NCBI GenBank assembly: GCA_019118445.1
Contig: DWYY01000074.1
Span: 1 to 42,147 of the forward strand
Length of the DNA: 42,147 nucleotides
Reading direction: 5' to 3'
Origin: Candidatus Eisenbergiella merdipullorum
GTDB lineage: Bacteria; Bacillota; Clostridia; Lachnospirales; Lachnospiraceae
The notes under the pieces were generated by a model. The model worked only from the letters and a program-made list of their open reading frames with translations, did not search any database and was not told where the DNA came from. Below are positions 1-7,684 of the stretch, in pieces. Every line of letters begins with the position of its first letter. Position 1 is the stretch's first letter. A program made the position numbers and the translations under genes.

Positions 1-324
1 TGCATAAGCATAAGTCTGAAGTTTTTGTACACATTCAGGTCCCAACAGTACAGAAGAATCTAACAAAACTGTATCAAGTATATTCTCCCTGAGATAATTC
101 CATACAGTATCATAAATTCCTTTTTTATTTATAGGAATATATCGTATACGTTTATCCTCTTTATTAATGTTGGTTAAAAAATAAGAATTATCCTCGCTGC
201 AAGTTGTAATTACTATTCTTTCACAATTCTCATCTATATATCGTAAAATACACTCAAGCGACTCTGATGCAAATTTTTCTCCTTGTCTCAAGCACCATAT
301 TACTTGATATTTTTTTGTACGCAT
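1..324 (-). CDS. Glycosyltransferase-like protein, 3' end outside window
   Basis: Open frame of 108 codons from an ATG at 322-324, continuing past the left edge. The ATG is preceded by AAGGGGG at good spacing and lies 15 bases after the upstream gene, so it is the last visible gene of the AT-rich operon. The N-terminus (MRTKKYQVIWCLRQGEKF, then SLECILRYIDE and later DTVLLDSSVLLGP) has the alternating strand and helix pattern of a GT-A nucleotide-binding half: a strand, a helix carrying a SLxxIL-like segment, then a strand ending in acidic DS. The usual VSVIIPxYN opening of GT2 enzymes is absent. A sugar-transfer role is inferred mainly from context; the catalytic half is not in the window. 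Confidence 0.5.
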   Translation of the reverse strand, partial: MRTKKYQVIWCLRQGEKFASESLECILRYIDENCERIVITTCSEDNSYFLTNINKEDKRIRYIPINKKGIYDTVWNYLRENILDTVLLDSSVLLGPECVQKLQTYAYA

Positions 325-339
325 ATAGCCCCCTTGTCA

Positions 340-1530
340 CTATCCTCTTCGATATAGCCACTTTCCCAATTTACTTACAGCCATCTTATGCACTATTTTC
401 CATGTTTTTGAGCCATATATATTGTATAGCTCTGTTTTAAGCTTCTGATTTTCAACCTTTAATTCCTCTACATCTATATCATTTCCTTCTTCTGGTGTTG
501 CATCCACTTCAGCCCGATACCATTTATAATAGCTTTTTTCCTGATTAACCACGTAAGGATTTGTATCTTTAAAGTATTCCAGCACATCCATCCTCTTATG
601 AATAAGCGTTCTCTCTTCTTTTGTTATCTTTTTATTATTATCATAAAAATTATACTTTGATGGATATTTACTATATTTGTCTTGTTCATGTTCTTTTTGT
701 TGTTTAATATACCATTTTCGTAATTCATATAAATATTTATTTCCATTCGCATATAATCCCAGCATATCTGCCTGCGCCCCGGAATCGAATCCCGAAAAAT
801 GATAGAATTTCAGTGGCACGTCATTAACCATATAGATATTTGATTCAGATTTGCTGATCTGACGATTAGAAATATTCCATGTCGATACATTATATCCAGG
901 ATCTCTGGTTATAAAAACATTTTCAAACAGACATGGGACTAAATCTCCCCACTTCTGATCCGTAAAAATACCATTTGGAATGTCATCAAAGCAGAAATCC
1001 AGCAGGCGATCACGCCACCACCTCGCAAATGCCATACCATTTTTATCATTTTTAACAGCATAAAATCCAAAATTGTAAGCCCCATGTTTTAGTGCACATA
1101 TCTCATTATCCATGATTGCTGCTTTTTCCTGCTCTGGAATCGTCACATGAGGAGTTAAAATAATCGAGTATTTGTCTAACAACGCCTCCAATTCATGTAA
1201 ATCATCAAATACCACTACATCCGGATCAAGATATACAACTTTTTCTGATCCTTCTTCTAAAAAATTAACTAAGGCTTGTCCTTTTACTGCGGTACATAAT
1301 TCAACAACCGTATGTGTAAAAATCCAAAAATTCAAATTATCTACAGGTATTTTTAATTCTTCAACAGTTATTATTTCATCAAATGGTTCTTTTTCTGCAT
1401 CAATTTCTGCAGGCCACTTATCAGAAAAAATTAAAGAAAACCTGGCTCCTTTACAATATTTTTTTACAGACTCAGCTAAAATTCTGGCTTTCGGTAAATA
1501 ATTAATATTAACACTGGTATAAAAATGCAT
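340..1530 (-). CDS. GT-A-fold (GT8-like) glycosyltransferase with C-terminal coiled-coil tail
   Basis: 396 residues, starting at an ATG behind a strong AGGAGGAGG site. The N-terminus begins MHFYTSVNINYLPKARILAE, followed by VVYLDPDVVVFDDL, where D102-P-D104 is the likely metal-binding DxD of a GT-A enzyme. Further on, GFYAVK, TDQKWGDLVP and FYHFSGFD are the type of segments seen in GT8-like glycosyltransferases of surface polysaccharide clusters. From about residue 354 the protein changes to a short heptad-like helix (VEELKVENQKLKTEL) ending in GSKTWKIVHKM and a basic tail, probably a membrane or complex docking element. It lies 24 bases after the methyltransferase gene. The sugar and acceptor cannot be read from the sequence. 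Confidence 0.75.
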   Translation of the reverse strand: MHFYTSVNINYLPKARILAESVKKYCKGARFSLIFSDKWPAEIDAEKEPFDEIITVEELKIPVDNLNFWIFTHTVVELCTAVKGQALVNFLEEGSEKVVYLDPDVVVFDDLHELEALLDKYSIILTPHVTIPEQEKAAIMDNEICALKHGAYNFGFYAVKNDKNGMAFARWWRDRLLDFCFDDIPNGIFTDQKWGDLVPCLFENVFITRDPGYNVSTWNISNRQISKSESNIYMVNDVPLKFYHFSGFDSGAQADMLGLYANGNKYLYELRKWYIKQQKEHEQDKYSKYPSKYNFYDNNKKITKEERTLIHKRMDVLEYFKDTNPYVVNQEKSYYKWYRAEVDATPEEGNDIDVEELKVENQKLKTELYNIYGSKTWKIVHKMAVSKLGKWLYRRG

Positions 1531-1554
1531 TTTATCCTCCTCCTTATTGTGTAT

Positions 1555-2829
1555 TTAATTCAAATGAAACATCTTAGAATACAATTTCCATAATCTTGTA
1601 TTTTCTATATCTTCAATTTGCTTTTTTAATTGATTAATATGCAAACGATTTTCATCATTTTCCAAACTAAGTTTTTCTTTCAAATCAGATAATTTCTGAA
1701 ACTCTTTTTGCATTGTAAATACTTGATTTCTTCTTTCCAAGACCTCTCTCCATAGAGGTTGAAAAAGATTAATTGCCTCATTGTTGATTACTTCAAAATG
1801 GCATCTAAATTTAATTCTAGATCCCAAATCTGTCGTATCAACAATAATTTGTGGATCCTCATCGAAAAAAGCAATTTTATTACTATCTATCTCCCCTCCA
1901 TTCATCGCTTTTATCTTGACAGGACAATTCTTTTCAACATCAAATATGGAGATATCAGTAATAATTGCATTAGTATCAATTGGATCAACTCTGAAATTGC
2001 AATCTCTGACATCCCCTAAAACAATATCTTCCTCTAAATCACTACCGCAAAAAAACTTTTGTGAATATAACTTTCCATTACAATATGTTTCAAATTTAAA
2101 ACCTGTATAAGATAAACTTTGTGGGAAATCCGAGGTATCTTCCTCTCCTTCTTTTTTAAGTACAAATGTAAATTGATATACATCTGCTAAATCTCGTTCT
2201 CTGAGATATGTCCCAACTTCTCTTGAAACGTCATTATAGCTGCATGATATCTCATTTTCTCCTACTCTTTCTTGAATATAGTCCTTTTTTGAAATAACAT
2301 ATCCTGTATTATGAATCAATTCACAAAAAGAATAATAGGTAAAAAATTTCAAATGCGTATTATCAAGAATCCCAACATTTGTATATTCAAAACGATTATT
2401 AATCAAATTAATAATAATTGAATTATGTGCAATATTGGGAGTTGAAATCAACAACTGGCCGTCTTTTTTCAAAAGGTTATTTAACCTTTTTAATAACTTC
2501 TCAGGATTTTTTAGATGCTCGATTACATCCAGCAAAACAATATAATCATAGTTATTATCTTTAAATATCTTTAGCCATTCATCGCCTTCAATATCGCCTT
2601 GTACCTCACCAATACATGCTTTTCGGGCAAAAGCTTTTGCCAATTTCCCCGCCTCTGCATCGATTTCTACCATATCTATTTGACATTGCTTTTCTTCCTT
2701 GAGATGCTTAGCAAGTGTTCCTATTGCTGGTCCAAGTTCCAAAACTTCCGCATTATTACCAATTATGTTATAGGCCCATTCCGTAGTACTTCCCTTTTGT
2801 ATTTCATACCCAAAATCATATTTATTCAT
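1555..2829 (-). CDS. SAM-dependent methyltransferase with C-terminal coiled coil
   Basis: 424 residues, ATG with AAGGA about 8 bases upstream, overlapping the Wzt-like gene by 8 bases. Residues 28-160 form a class I methyltransferase: motif I is VLELGPAIGT (31-38 core), an acidic residue follows in DMVEID, and LLDVIEHLKNP with LLISTPNIAHN are typical of the Methyltransf_23/11 group. The middle part (about 230-365) is beta-rich and unassigned. Residues about 370-409 form a predicted coiled coil, followed by the tail NTRLWKLYSKM. In Gram-negative ABC-exported O-antigens, a methyltransferase with a coiled coil (WbdD) caps the chain and sets its length. Its position next to an exporter with an extended ATPase makes a similar capping role here a reasonable inference, but WbdD also carries a kinase and this protein does not show one. 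Confidence 0.8.
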   Translation of the reverse strand: MNKYDFGYEIQKGSTTEWAYNIIGNNAEVLELGPAIGTLAKHLKEEKQCQIDMVEIDAEAGKLAKAFARKACIGEVQGDIEGDEWLKIFKDNNYDYIVLLDVIEHLKNPEKLLKRLNNLLKKDGQLLISTPNIAHNSIIINLINNRFEYTNVGILDNTHLKFFTYYSFCELIHNTGYVISKKDYIQERVGENEISCSYNDVSREVGTYLRERDLADVYQFTFVLKKEGEEDTSDFPQSLSYTGFKFETYCNGKLYSQKFFCGSDLEEDIVLGDVRDCNFRVDPIDTNAIITDISIFDVEKNCPVKIKAMNGGEIDSNKIAFFDEDPQIIVDTTDLGSRIKFRCHFEVINNEAINLFQPLWREVLERRNQVFTMQKEFQKLSDLKEKLSLENDENRLHINQLKKQIEDIENTRLWKLYSKMFHLN

Positions 2830-4144
2830 ATACGCTTTCCTTTTTTGAATACCAGGTTATCTTTGTTTCTACATCTATGATGCCAGAATTATTTCCATTA
2901 TTTATTATATTTATTCCAACAACATTGTATAACCATGTCAATATTTCATAATTATCCTTCGTTCCATTTGATAAGGCACAACCTATAACATATTCTCCCC
3001 GCATAAAAGCCGGCATCTTAAATTCAAATATAACTTTATTTAAAGTCCCTGCTTTTACATCATATGGAATTTTTTTGCCACATATCACACTATTGGAATT
3101 AATCATCCATTGCCCTTTTTTACTTTCTAAAACAAATCCGGCTATACACTGATTAATAATATTTTTAGCGCGAAATACTAAATTTACCTTGTATGTTTTA
3201 TTGATCTCACAATCTGAGATAATTCTATTTTCTTCATCGGTCAAAAAACATGATATTATTTCCACGCTGTCATTAAGAATACTTTCCTCCGTATAATGGA
3301 TCGGAGGAAAATTGTCATTTTCTAACGTCAATTCATCATATTGTTCTTCCCCTATCTCGTTATTTCTATTCCCCAATGAACTATTATCTTTACCATTTTT
3401 TTCATAAACACTATTGCTATAAGAATTACAAACCGTTACGCTGTCTCCGATTAAACGCTGCATTCCGTTTTCCAGCCACAATGCCCTATTGCACATTTGT
3501 TTCACGCTCTGAATATCATGAGAAACAAACAAGATTGTAACACCTTTTTCTTTTAACTCTTCAAACTTCTTAAAACATTTATTTTGGAAAAAAACATCGC
3601 CTACACTCAACGCCTCATCTACAATCAATACCTCTGGTTCTACATTTATAGCTACTGAGAATGCTAATCGCGCAAACATACCACTTGAATACGTTTTAAC
3701 CTTCTGATTTATATACTGGCCGATATCAGCAAAATTTACTATATCTGGAAGTTTCTTATCCATTTCTTCGTTCGAAAAACCCATCATTGACCCATTTAAA
3801 TATATGTTTTCAATTCCTGTGTACTCCTGATTAAATCCTGCACCCAGTTCAAGCAATGCCGATACTTTACCATTAATATTTACTTTTCCTTCACTCGGTT
3901 TAGCAACACCTGTAATTAATTTTAATAACGTCGACTTTCCAGCGCCATTATCTCCAACAATTCCAAAGGTCTCCCCTTTTCTTACACAAAAGGATAAATC
4001 TCTTAGGGCATATTTTTCAGTATATTTCACCTTAGAAGAATTAAACAAAATTTCTTTTATTCTTCCTGAAGGTTTTTCATATAACCTGTAACTTTTCGAT
4101 AAATTTAGAACCTCGATTGCAATATCGTTATCCAAATACATCAT
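2822..4144 (-). CDS. wzt: Polysaccharide ABC transporter ATPase with C-terminal extension (Wzt-like)
   Basis: 440 residues. The nucleotide-binding domain has Walker A GDNGAGKS (64-71), signature YSSGM (152-156), Walker B LIVDEAL (173-179) and the switch histidine in VSHD (207-210). The insertion LLELGAGFNQEYTG (97-110) is characteristic of the teichoic-acid and O-antigen exporters TagH and Wzt. After about residue 285 comes a beta-rich domain resembling the Wzt C-terminal glycan-binding domain, which in the O9a and related systems reads the modified chain end. It pairs with the permease 11 bases upstream. The start is unclear: GGGAGG touches the first ATG, a second ATG follows at once, and a TTG at codon 4 has the best spacing. 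Family call is strong; the substrate is unknown. Confidence 0.9.
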   Translation of the reverse strand: MMYLDNDIAIEVLNLSKSYRLYEKPSGRIKEILFNSSKVKYTEKYALRDLSFCVRKGETFGIVGDNGAGKSTLLKLITGVAKPSEGKVNINGKVSALLELGAGFNQEYTGIENIYLNGSMMGFSNEEMDKKLPDIVNFADIGQYINQKVKTYSSGMFARLAFSVAINVEPEVLIVDEALSVGDVFFQNKCFKKFEELKEKGVTILFVSHDIQSVKQMCNRALWLENGMQRLIGDSVTVCNSYSNSVYEKNGKDNSSLGNRNNEIGEEQYDELTLENDNFPPIHYTEESILNDSVEIISCFLTDEENRIISDCEINKTYKVNLVFRAKNIINQCIAGFVLESKKGQWMINSNSVICGKKIPYDVKAGTLNKVIFEFKMPAFMRGEYVIGCALSNGTKDNYEILTWLYNVVGINIINNGNNSGIIDVETKITWYSKKESVYE

Positions 4145-4155
4145 CCTCCCTATAT

Positions 4156-4950
4156 TTATAATACATCGTCAAAATAAGGTGATAATTTATTATATGACTT
4201 AACGCCAATCCATAAAATTAATAATGTCAATACCCAAAAATAAATGTTGTAAATTGGTTCTTCCCAAAACCACTTATGATAAACAAAACAATTCCTGTAT
4301 CCTTCACATAAATAAAATAACGGATTGATTTTTAATATTTGTAAAACAACTGGATTAATCTGCTTGGCATTCCAAATTATGGGACTAGCCCAAAAACAAA
4401 TTTGTAGTATAATATTTACTATTCCGGAAGTATCTCTCACAAAAACATTAAGTGCAGAGCATAGCCAACTGGCCCCCAGTAAGAAAACAAACATACAAAT
4501 AAAGTAATAAATAATCTGAATACAATGCAGAGTTATTGGCTCACGATAAATGACACACATTAAAAATATAAACAATATAAAACCAAGGTGTATCAAGCTG
4601 GCAGAAATAACTTTTATTACTGGGATAATAGATACTTTAAAATTTACTTTTTTTACGAGATAACTATATTCAATGAGACTATTTGTACTTTGAGCCAATG
4701 CATCATTAAAATAGTTATAGCACAAATATGCCGGTATATACCAGAGAACAAATGCAACCCCATCAACAGGTTCATTTCTAAAACCTATTTGAAATACAAG
4801 CCAAAAAATAAAAATAGTTATTAAAGGTTGCAAAAAAGCCCAAAATATACCTAAAGTAGATGAGGCATACCTTGCCTTGCAATCATTAATAGCCAAACTG
4901 AAAATCACCCTGCACTCTTGATATAAATCTCTAAAAAAATTGATTATCAT
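4156..4950 (-). CDS. wzm: Polysaccharide ABC transporter permease (Wzm/TagG-like)
   Basis: 264 residues, close to the usual length of ABC-2 type permeases of O-antigen and teichoic acid exporters. The N-terminus has a cytoplasmic amphipathic stretch (FRDLYQECRVIFSLAINDCKARY) and then LGIFWAFLQPLITIFIFWLVF, the family's characteristic first membrane segment. About six hydrophobic segments follow, with the PLFYLCEGYRNCF loop close to the conserved NPLxxxxxxxR region near the end. It would form the membrane channel dimer that works with the ATPase encoded just downstream, moving a lipid-linked polymer across the cytoplasmic membrane. It starts 14 bases after the GT4 gene. The ribosome site is weak (GGATG). 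Export role is well supported by sequence and pairing. Confidence 0.9.
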   Translation of the reverse strand: MIINFFRDLYQECRVIFSLAINDCKARYASSTLGIFWAFLQPLITIFIFWLVFQIGFRNEPVDGVAFVLWYIPAYLCYNYFNDALAQSTNSLIEYSYLVKKVNFKVSIIPVIKVISASLIHLGFILFIFLMCVIYREPITLHCIQIIYYFICMFVFLLGASWLCSALNVFVRDTSGIVNIILQICFWASPIIWNAKQINPVVLQILKINPLFYLCEGYRNCFVYHKWFWEEPIYNIYFWVLTLLILWIGVKSYNKLSPYFDDVL

Positions 4951-4964
4951 TTACTTTTACATCC

Positions 4965-6329
4965 TCATTCATTTAATTCCTTATATGACTCCAGAATCTC
5001 TTTAACATGCCTACAAAACGAAAAATCATAATTCATTTTTAAGATATTTTCATTCATCTCATAAAGTAACTTTCTGTTATCATATACAGCAATGATTGCT
5101 TGTAATAAAGCATCTTCTGTCGCATCAGTAATAAAAGCAATATCTTCAAACTGTTTGACCCAGTCTTTTGCTCCCACGTTCTTTGTTATAATACATGGCA
5201 CTCCATAGCTTATTGCTTCTTTGACAACAAATCCAAATGTTTCTTTACATATGCTTGGGACAACAACTATATCTGTTTCATTCATGATTTTTCCTAAATC
5301 GTGATATGAATACGGCAAATTATATCTTATATATTCATCGTTTTTCTGCCTTGTAGCAAAAAATACATTTAATTCAAAATTTTTTCTGGTTTTATATAAA
5401 TTGTCTAAAACATTTTTCAGCAAATAAAACCCTTTTATTTGCTGCAATGTACCTAGATAAGTAATTCGTAGTTTCTCTCCAAAAATTTTTTTGCATCTAT
5501 GATCTTCTATACTATTATGAGTAATATCAATCACTTTATAATTCTTAATATTTAAATTATTTTTAAATATTTCCTCTGTCTGCAAACTATTAAAATGAAA
5601 CATATCAACCAACTGAAACATTTCATTATAATATGCTTTTATTTCATTTATCTTTTTCTTATAAGTGTCTGATACATTATAATCAGATGCCTCTTTTTCT
5701 TTGTTGAAACTTTCTTCTACCTTTGTTAAAAATCTGGCTAAAGTATTATTATTTAATATATTCTTTACACAATTTATTTTTATAACCTTTTTATATAGAA
5801 TATCTGTTAATGTATTACCATCTAGCATGTCCTTACAGCAAGTCGGACAATTTATACCACTTTGATCTGTACAAAGTTTCCTATCTGACAATAAATTTGT
5901 TTTCAGGCATATTCCGTAATAATCATGAGTTGTATAAACTACGGGAATCCTTAATCGATTTGCTGCAACCAAAAAATTTTTATATAGTCCCATCAAACTA
6001 TGAACATGTATTAAATCAATATGCTTCCACTTCAAAAAAGCAGAAAAAATTTCTGCATTCCCCTCTTTTAAAAGATCCCCAATTTCCTTTATTCCATTCC
6101 CGGGCCAGGGTAATGCATTCTGAAGACCATATAATTCGCATGAAACAGAACTTACATTCTTTTCAATCTTATAAATTCTAATCTTTTTATCAATGCTTTT
6201 TCTTCCGGGAATAAGAAGTAACACTTCCTCTCCCTTTTCCTTTTCCCCCTCAGCAAGATCCAAGGCATATTTTACCAGTCCACCATTATAGACCGGCGGG
6301 ATACCTAGTAAATAATGTAATATTTTCAT
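4965..6329 (-). CDS. GT4 family glycosyltransferase with cysteine cluster
   Basis: 454 residues from the ATG at 6327-6329. An upstream in-frame TTG at 6339-6341 would add four residues but has no ribosome site; neither start has a strong one. The N-terminus MKILHYLLGIPPVYNGGLVKY has the glycine-rich GT-B opening, and VVYTTHDYYGICLK is followed by a C-x-C cluster (KLCTDQSGINCPTCC). The C-terminal half has LGTLQQIKGFYLL and VVPSICKETFGFVVKEAISYGVPCIIT, the E-x7-E type donor-sugar region of GT4. It is a retaining enzyme by family; donor and acceptor are unknown. It is the first gene of the AT-rich export operon, and the promoter probably lies in the AT-rich stretch just upstream, although I could not fix one with confidence. 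Confidence 0.85.
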   Translation of the reverse strand: MKILHYLLGIPPVYNGGLVKYALDLAEGEKEKGEEVLLLIPGRKSIDKKIRIYKIEKNVSSVSCELYGLQNALPWPGNGIKEIGDLLKEGNAEIFSAFLKWKHIDLIHVHSLMGLYKNFLVAANRLRIPVVYTTHDYYGICLKTNLLSDRKLCTDQSGINCPTCCKDMLDGNTLTDILYKKVIKINCVKNILNNNTLARFLTKVEESFNKEKEASDYNVSDTYKKKINEIKAYYNEMFQLVDMFHFNSLQTEEIFKNNLNIKNYKVIDITHNSIEDHRCKKIFGEKLRITYLGTLQQIKGFYLLKNVLDNLYKTRKNFELNVFFATRQKNDEYIRYNLPYSYHDLGKIMNETDIVVVPSICKETFGFVVKEAISYGVPCIITKNVGAKDWVKQFEDIAFITDATEDALLQAIIAVYDNRKLLYEMNENILKMNYDFSFCRHVKEILESYKELNE

Positions 6330-6396
6330 TTCTTTTACCAAATAATACGATTCTATAGCATTAGAATATTATCATAACATCTGCCAAAAAGCAATT

Positions 6397-6650
6397 GAAT
6401 CAATCTTTGATAATGCACTACTTTCCACATATAAAGGTATCAGATATGTCCAGCAATAGTTGGACAATCTTTTTACCTAACTTATAGCAATATGCTCATA
6501 CGACAAGGATGGTGAATCTACAAATAACATATCTTTTTGATTATACCCTATCTAGCCCTCAAAGAAAAGATGATAATTCCTTGAGTTTCCGCAAACCACA
6601 ACAAATCGGTGTAGAATAAGTCGTGGCGTGCTCTTCTTGAGAGTCAGTCC
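6397..6650 (+). pseudogene. Decayed 5' fragment of a GT2 glycosyltransferase gene
   Basis: Read on the plus strand, this stretch aligns base by base with the beginning of the intact GT2 gene at 10296. One frame gives ALLSTYKGIRYVQQ, a stop, LDNLFT and another stop, against VLLSTYNGARYIQQQLDSLF in the intact gene. After an indel the reading continues through DGESTNN (intact DGSTDNT) and, one frame over, LIIPYLALKEKMIIP (intact LILPYLSRKGKKIILL). At least two stops and one frameshift separate the pieces. Similarity fades after about 6600 and is doubtful by 6650. No start codon or ribosome site survives. It is too diverged for a recent duplication and is best read as the relic of an older paralogue or allele. 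Confidence 0.75.
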
Positions 6651-6666
6651 CCCAAAAAAGCGATTC

Positions 6667-6688
6667 AATGTATATTATCTAATACATT
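6667..6688 (+). other. AT-rich perfect inverted repeat followed by a T-rich run
   Basis: AATGTAT (6667-6673) and ATACATT (6682-6688) are perfect reverse complements with an 8-base loop, and TTATTT follows. It could form a weak plus-strand terminator after the GT2 relic. The stem has little G+C, so function is doubtful. It lies between the two relics in the only long gene-free stretch of the window (6330-6822). Confidence 0.3.
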
Positions 6689-6822
6689 TTATTTACTCCA
6701 GCAAATCCTAGACAACCCATCTGGTAATGGAATCAGCTTTCGATAAAGTTGTAATCCGTATCGTCCTGATAGCCCTTCAAAACTGTCAGGACATGGTCCA
6801 GATAACGGAACGTATTTTGTAG
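6689..6822 (-). mobile_element. Probable IS66-type transposase C-terminal relic
   Basis: On the minus strand, directly after the stop of the nuclease gene, one frame reads FRYLDHVLTVLKGYQDDTD then YNFIES, and after a one-base shift LIPLPDGLSRICWSK and a stop. This order of segments (aromatic-rich helix with VLT, DDT, FIE-x-L-[IL]-P, then a short C-x-x-K end) resembles the extreme C-terminus of IS66-type transposases as I remember them from Firmicutes. There is no start, the upstream part is missing and a frameshift is required. No terminal inverted repeats were seen. If right, it marks the border of the restriction-modification island. Confidence 0.4.
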
Positions 6823-7665
6823 TTAAAAAATAGAACATCCTGAATTAATAGCCATATAACACTCGTTTATTTGAGTTTTAATATCAGCGATTTCATTTCT
6901 CATTTGCTCGTATGAATTACCAGGAACAACGCTATAATAACCTGAGCCGGCAGGTTGCATTCTTAAAGATAAATAATGATTATAATAATCTATCCAATTA
7001 CAAAATTCACGTATTTTTTGATAAATAATATTTTTTTGCAAAAGAATGTCATCATTTAAACGCTCTTCAGTTTCAATACAAAAAATGTCCATGTCTAAAG
7101 CATAATTGCTTGGCATACCGGCAAGAGGATCATTTCGCATAATATTTATAATGTGGCATTCTTGAATACCTTTATTAAAATAATTTATTAAATTATTTAT
7201 GAATGAAGTATTGTTTGGTATCTGAGGATAATATCTGGACATTAAATCATCATTACTGGCGATAACAGAAGAAATATCTTCCCAAAATAACAAATATAAT
7301 GTTATCCCAGGAATCTCTTTTCCCATTATATAATTTTGTATTTTGGTGTCTCTTTTTACGCCAAGCGCTATCACTATTCTACAAATAGAGAAAGGGAAAG
7401 TACCAATGCCTGTAATGCTTCTGTCTATTATCTGATCAAGCTCTTTTTCACTTGGAGAATAATTTTTGCATTGAATAGCAACATATTTTGATCCTTCATT
7501 GGAATCCGTAAACTTGGCAATAATATCTATACCATGTTGGTTTTGCCCCTTTCTTCCATAGCATTGTGCATAAGCGCCTTGTTTCTTGAAATAATCTACA
7601 ACCATATATTCAAATTCATAGGCATTTTTTGTCCGTGGTAAGTCATATTGGAATGCTGTTGGCAT
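6823..7665 (-). CDS. Mrr-like PD-(D/E)XK nuclease domain protein
   Basis: 280 residues, ATG preceded by AAAGGGGG. The N-terminal 130 residues show the Mrr/restriction-endonuclease-like core: a helix with YEFEYMVVDYFKKQG (E17 or E19), then GRKGQNQHGIDIIA (D47) and YVAIQCKNY (Q65-x-K67). The spacing E, GxD, QxK is that of Mrr-like DNA-cleaving domains, which often use Q in place of the second acid. The C-terminal half (150-280) is helical and I do not recognise it. It follows the DNA methyltransferase gene by 19 bases in the same direction, so it is probably co-transcribed and acts in defence against foreign DNA, either as a second nuclease of the system or as a modification-dependent one. Target is unknown. 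Confidence 0.7.
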   Translation of the reverse strand: MPTAFQYDLPRTKNAYEFEYMVVDYFKKQGAYAQCYGRKGQNQHGIDIIAKFTDSNEGSKYVAIQCKNYSPSEKELDQIIDRSITGIGTFPFSICRIVIALGVKRDTKIQNYIMGKEIPGITLYLLFWEDISSVIASNDDLMSRYYPQIPNNTSFINNLINYFNKGIQECHIINIMRNDPLAGMPSNYALDMDIFCIETEERLNDDILLQKNIIYQKIREFCNWIDYYNHYLSLRMQPAGSGYYSVVPGNSYEQMRNEIADIKTQINECYMAINSGCSIF

Positions 7666-7684
7666 ATAAGTTATCCCCCTTTGT

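Noticed and set aside
6765-6795. Stem-loop CCTGATAG / CTGTCAGG near the nuclease stop codon
   Set aside because: An 8-bp stem with one G-T pair but no T-run on either strand, and it falls within the transposase-tail relic, so it is probably chance.
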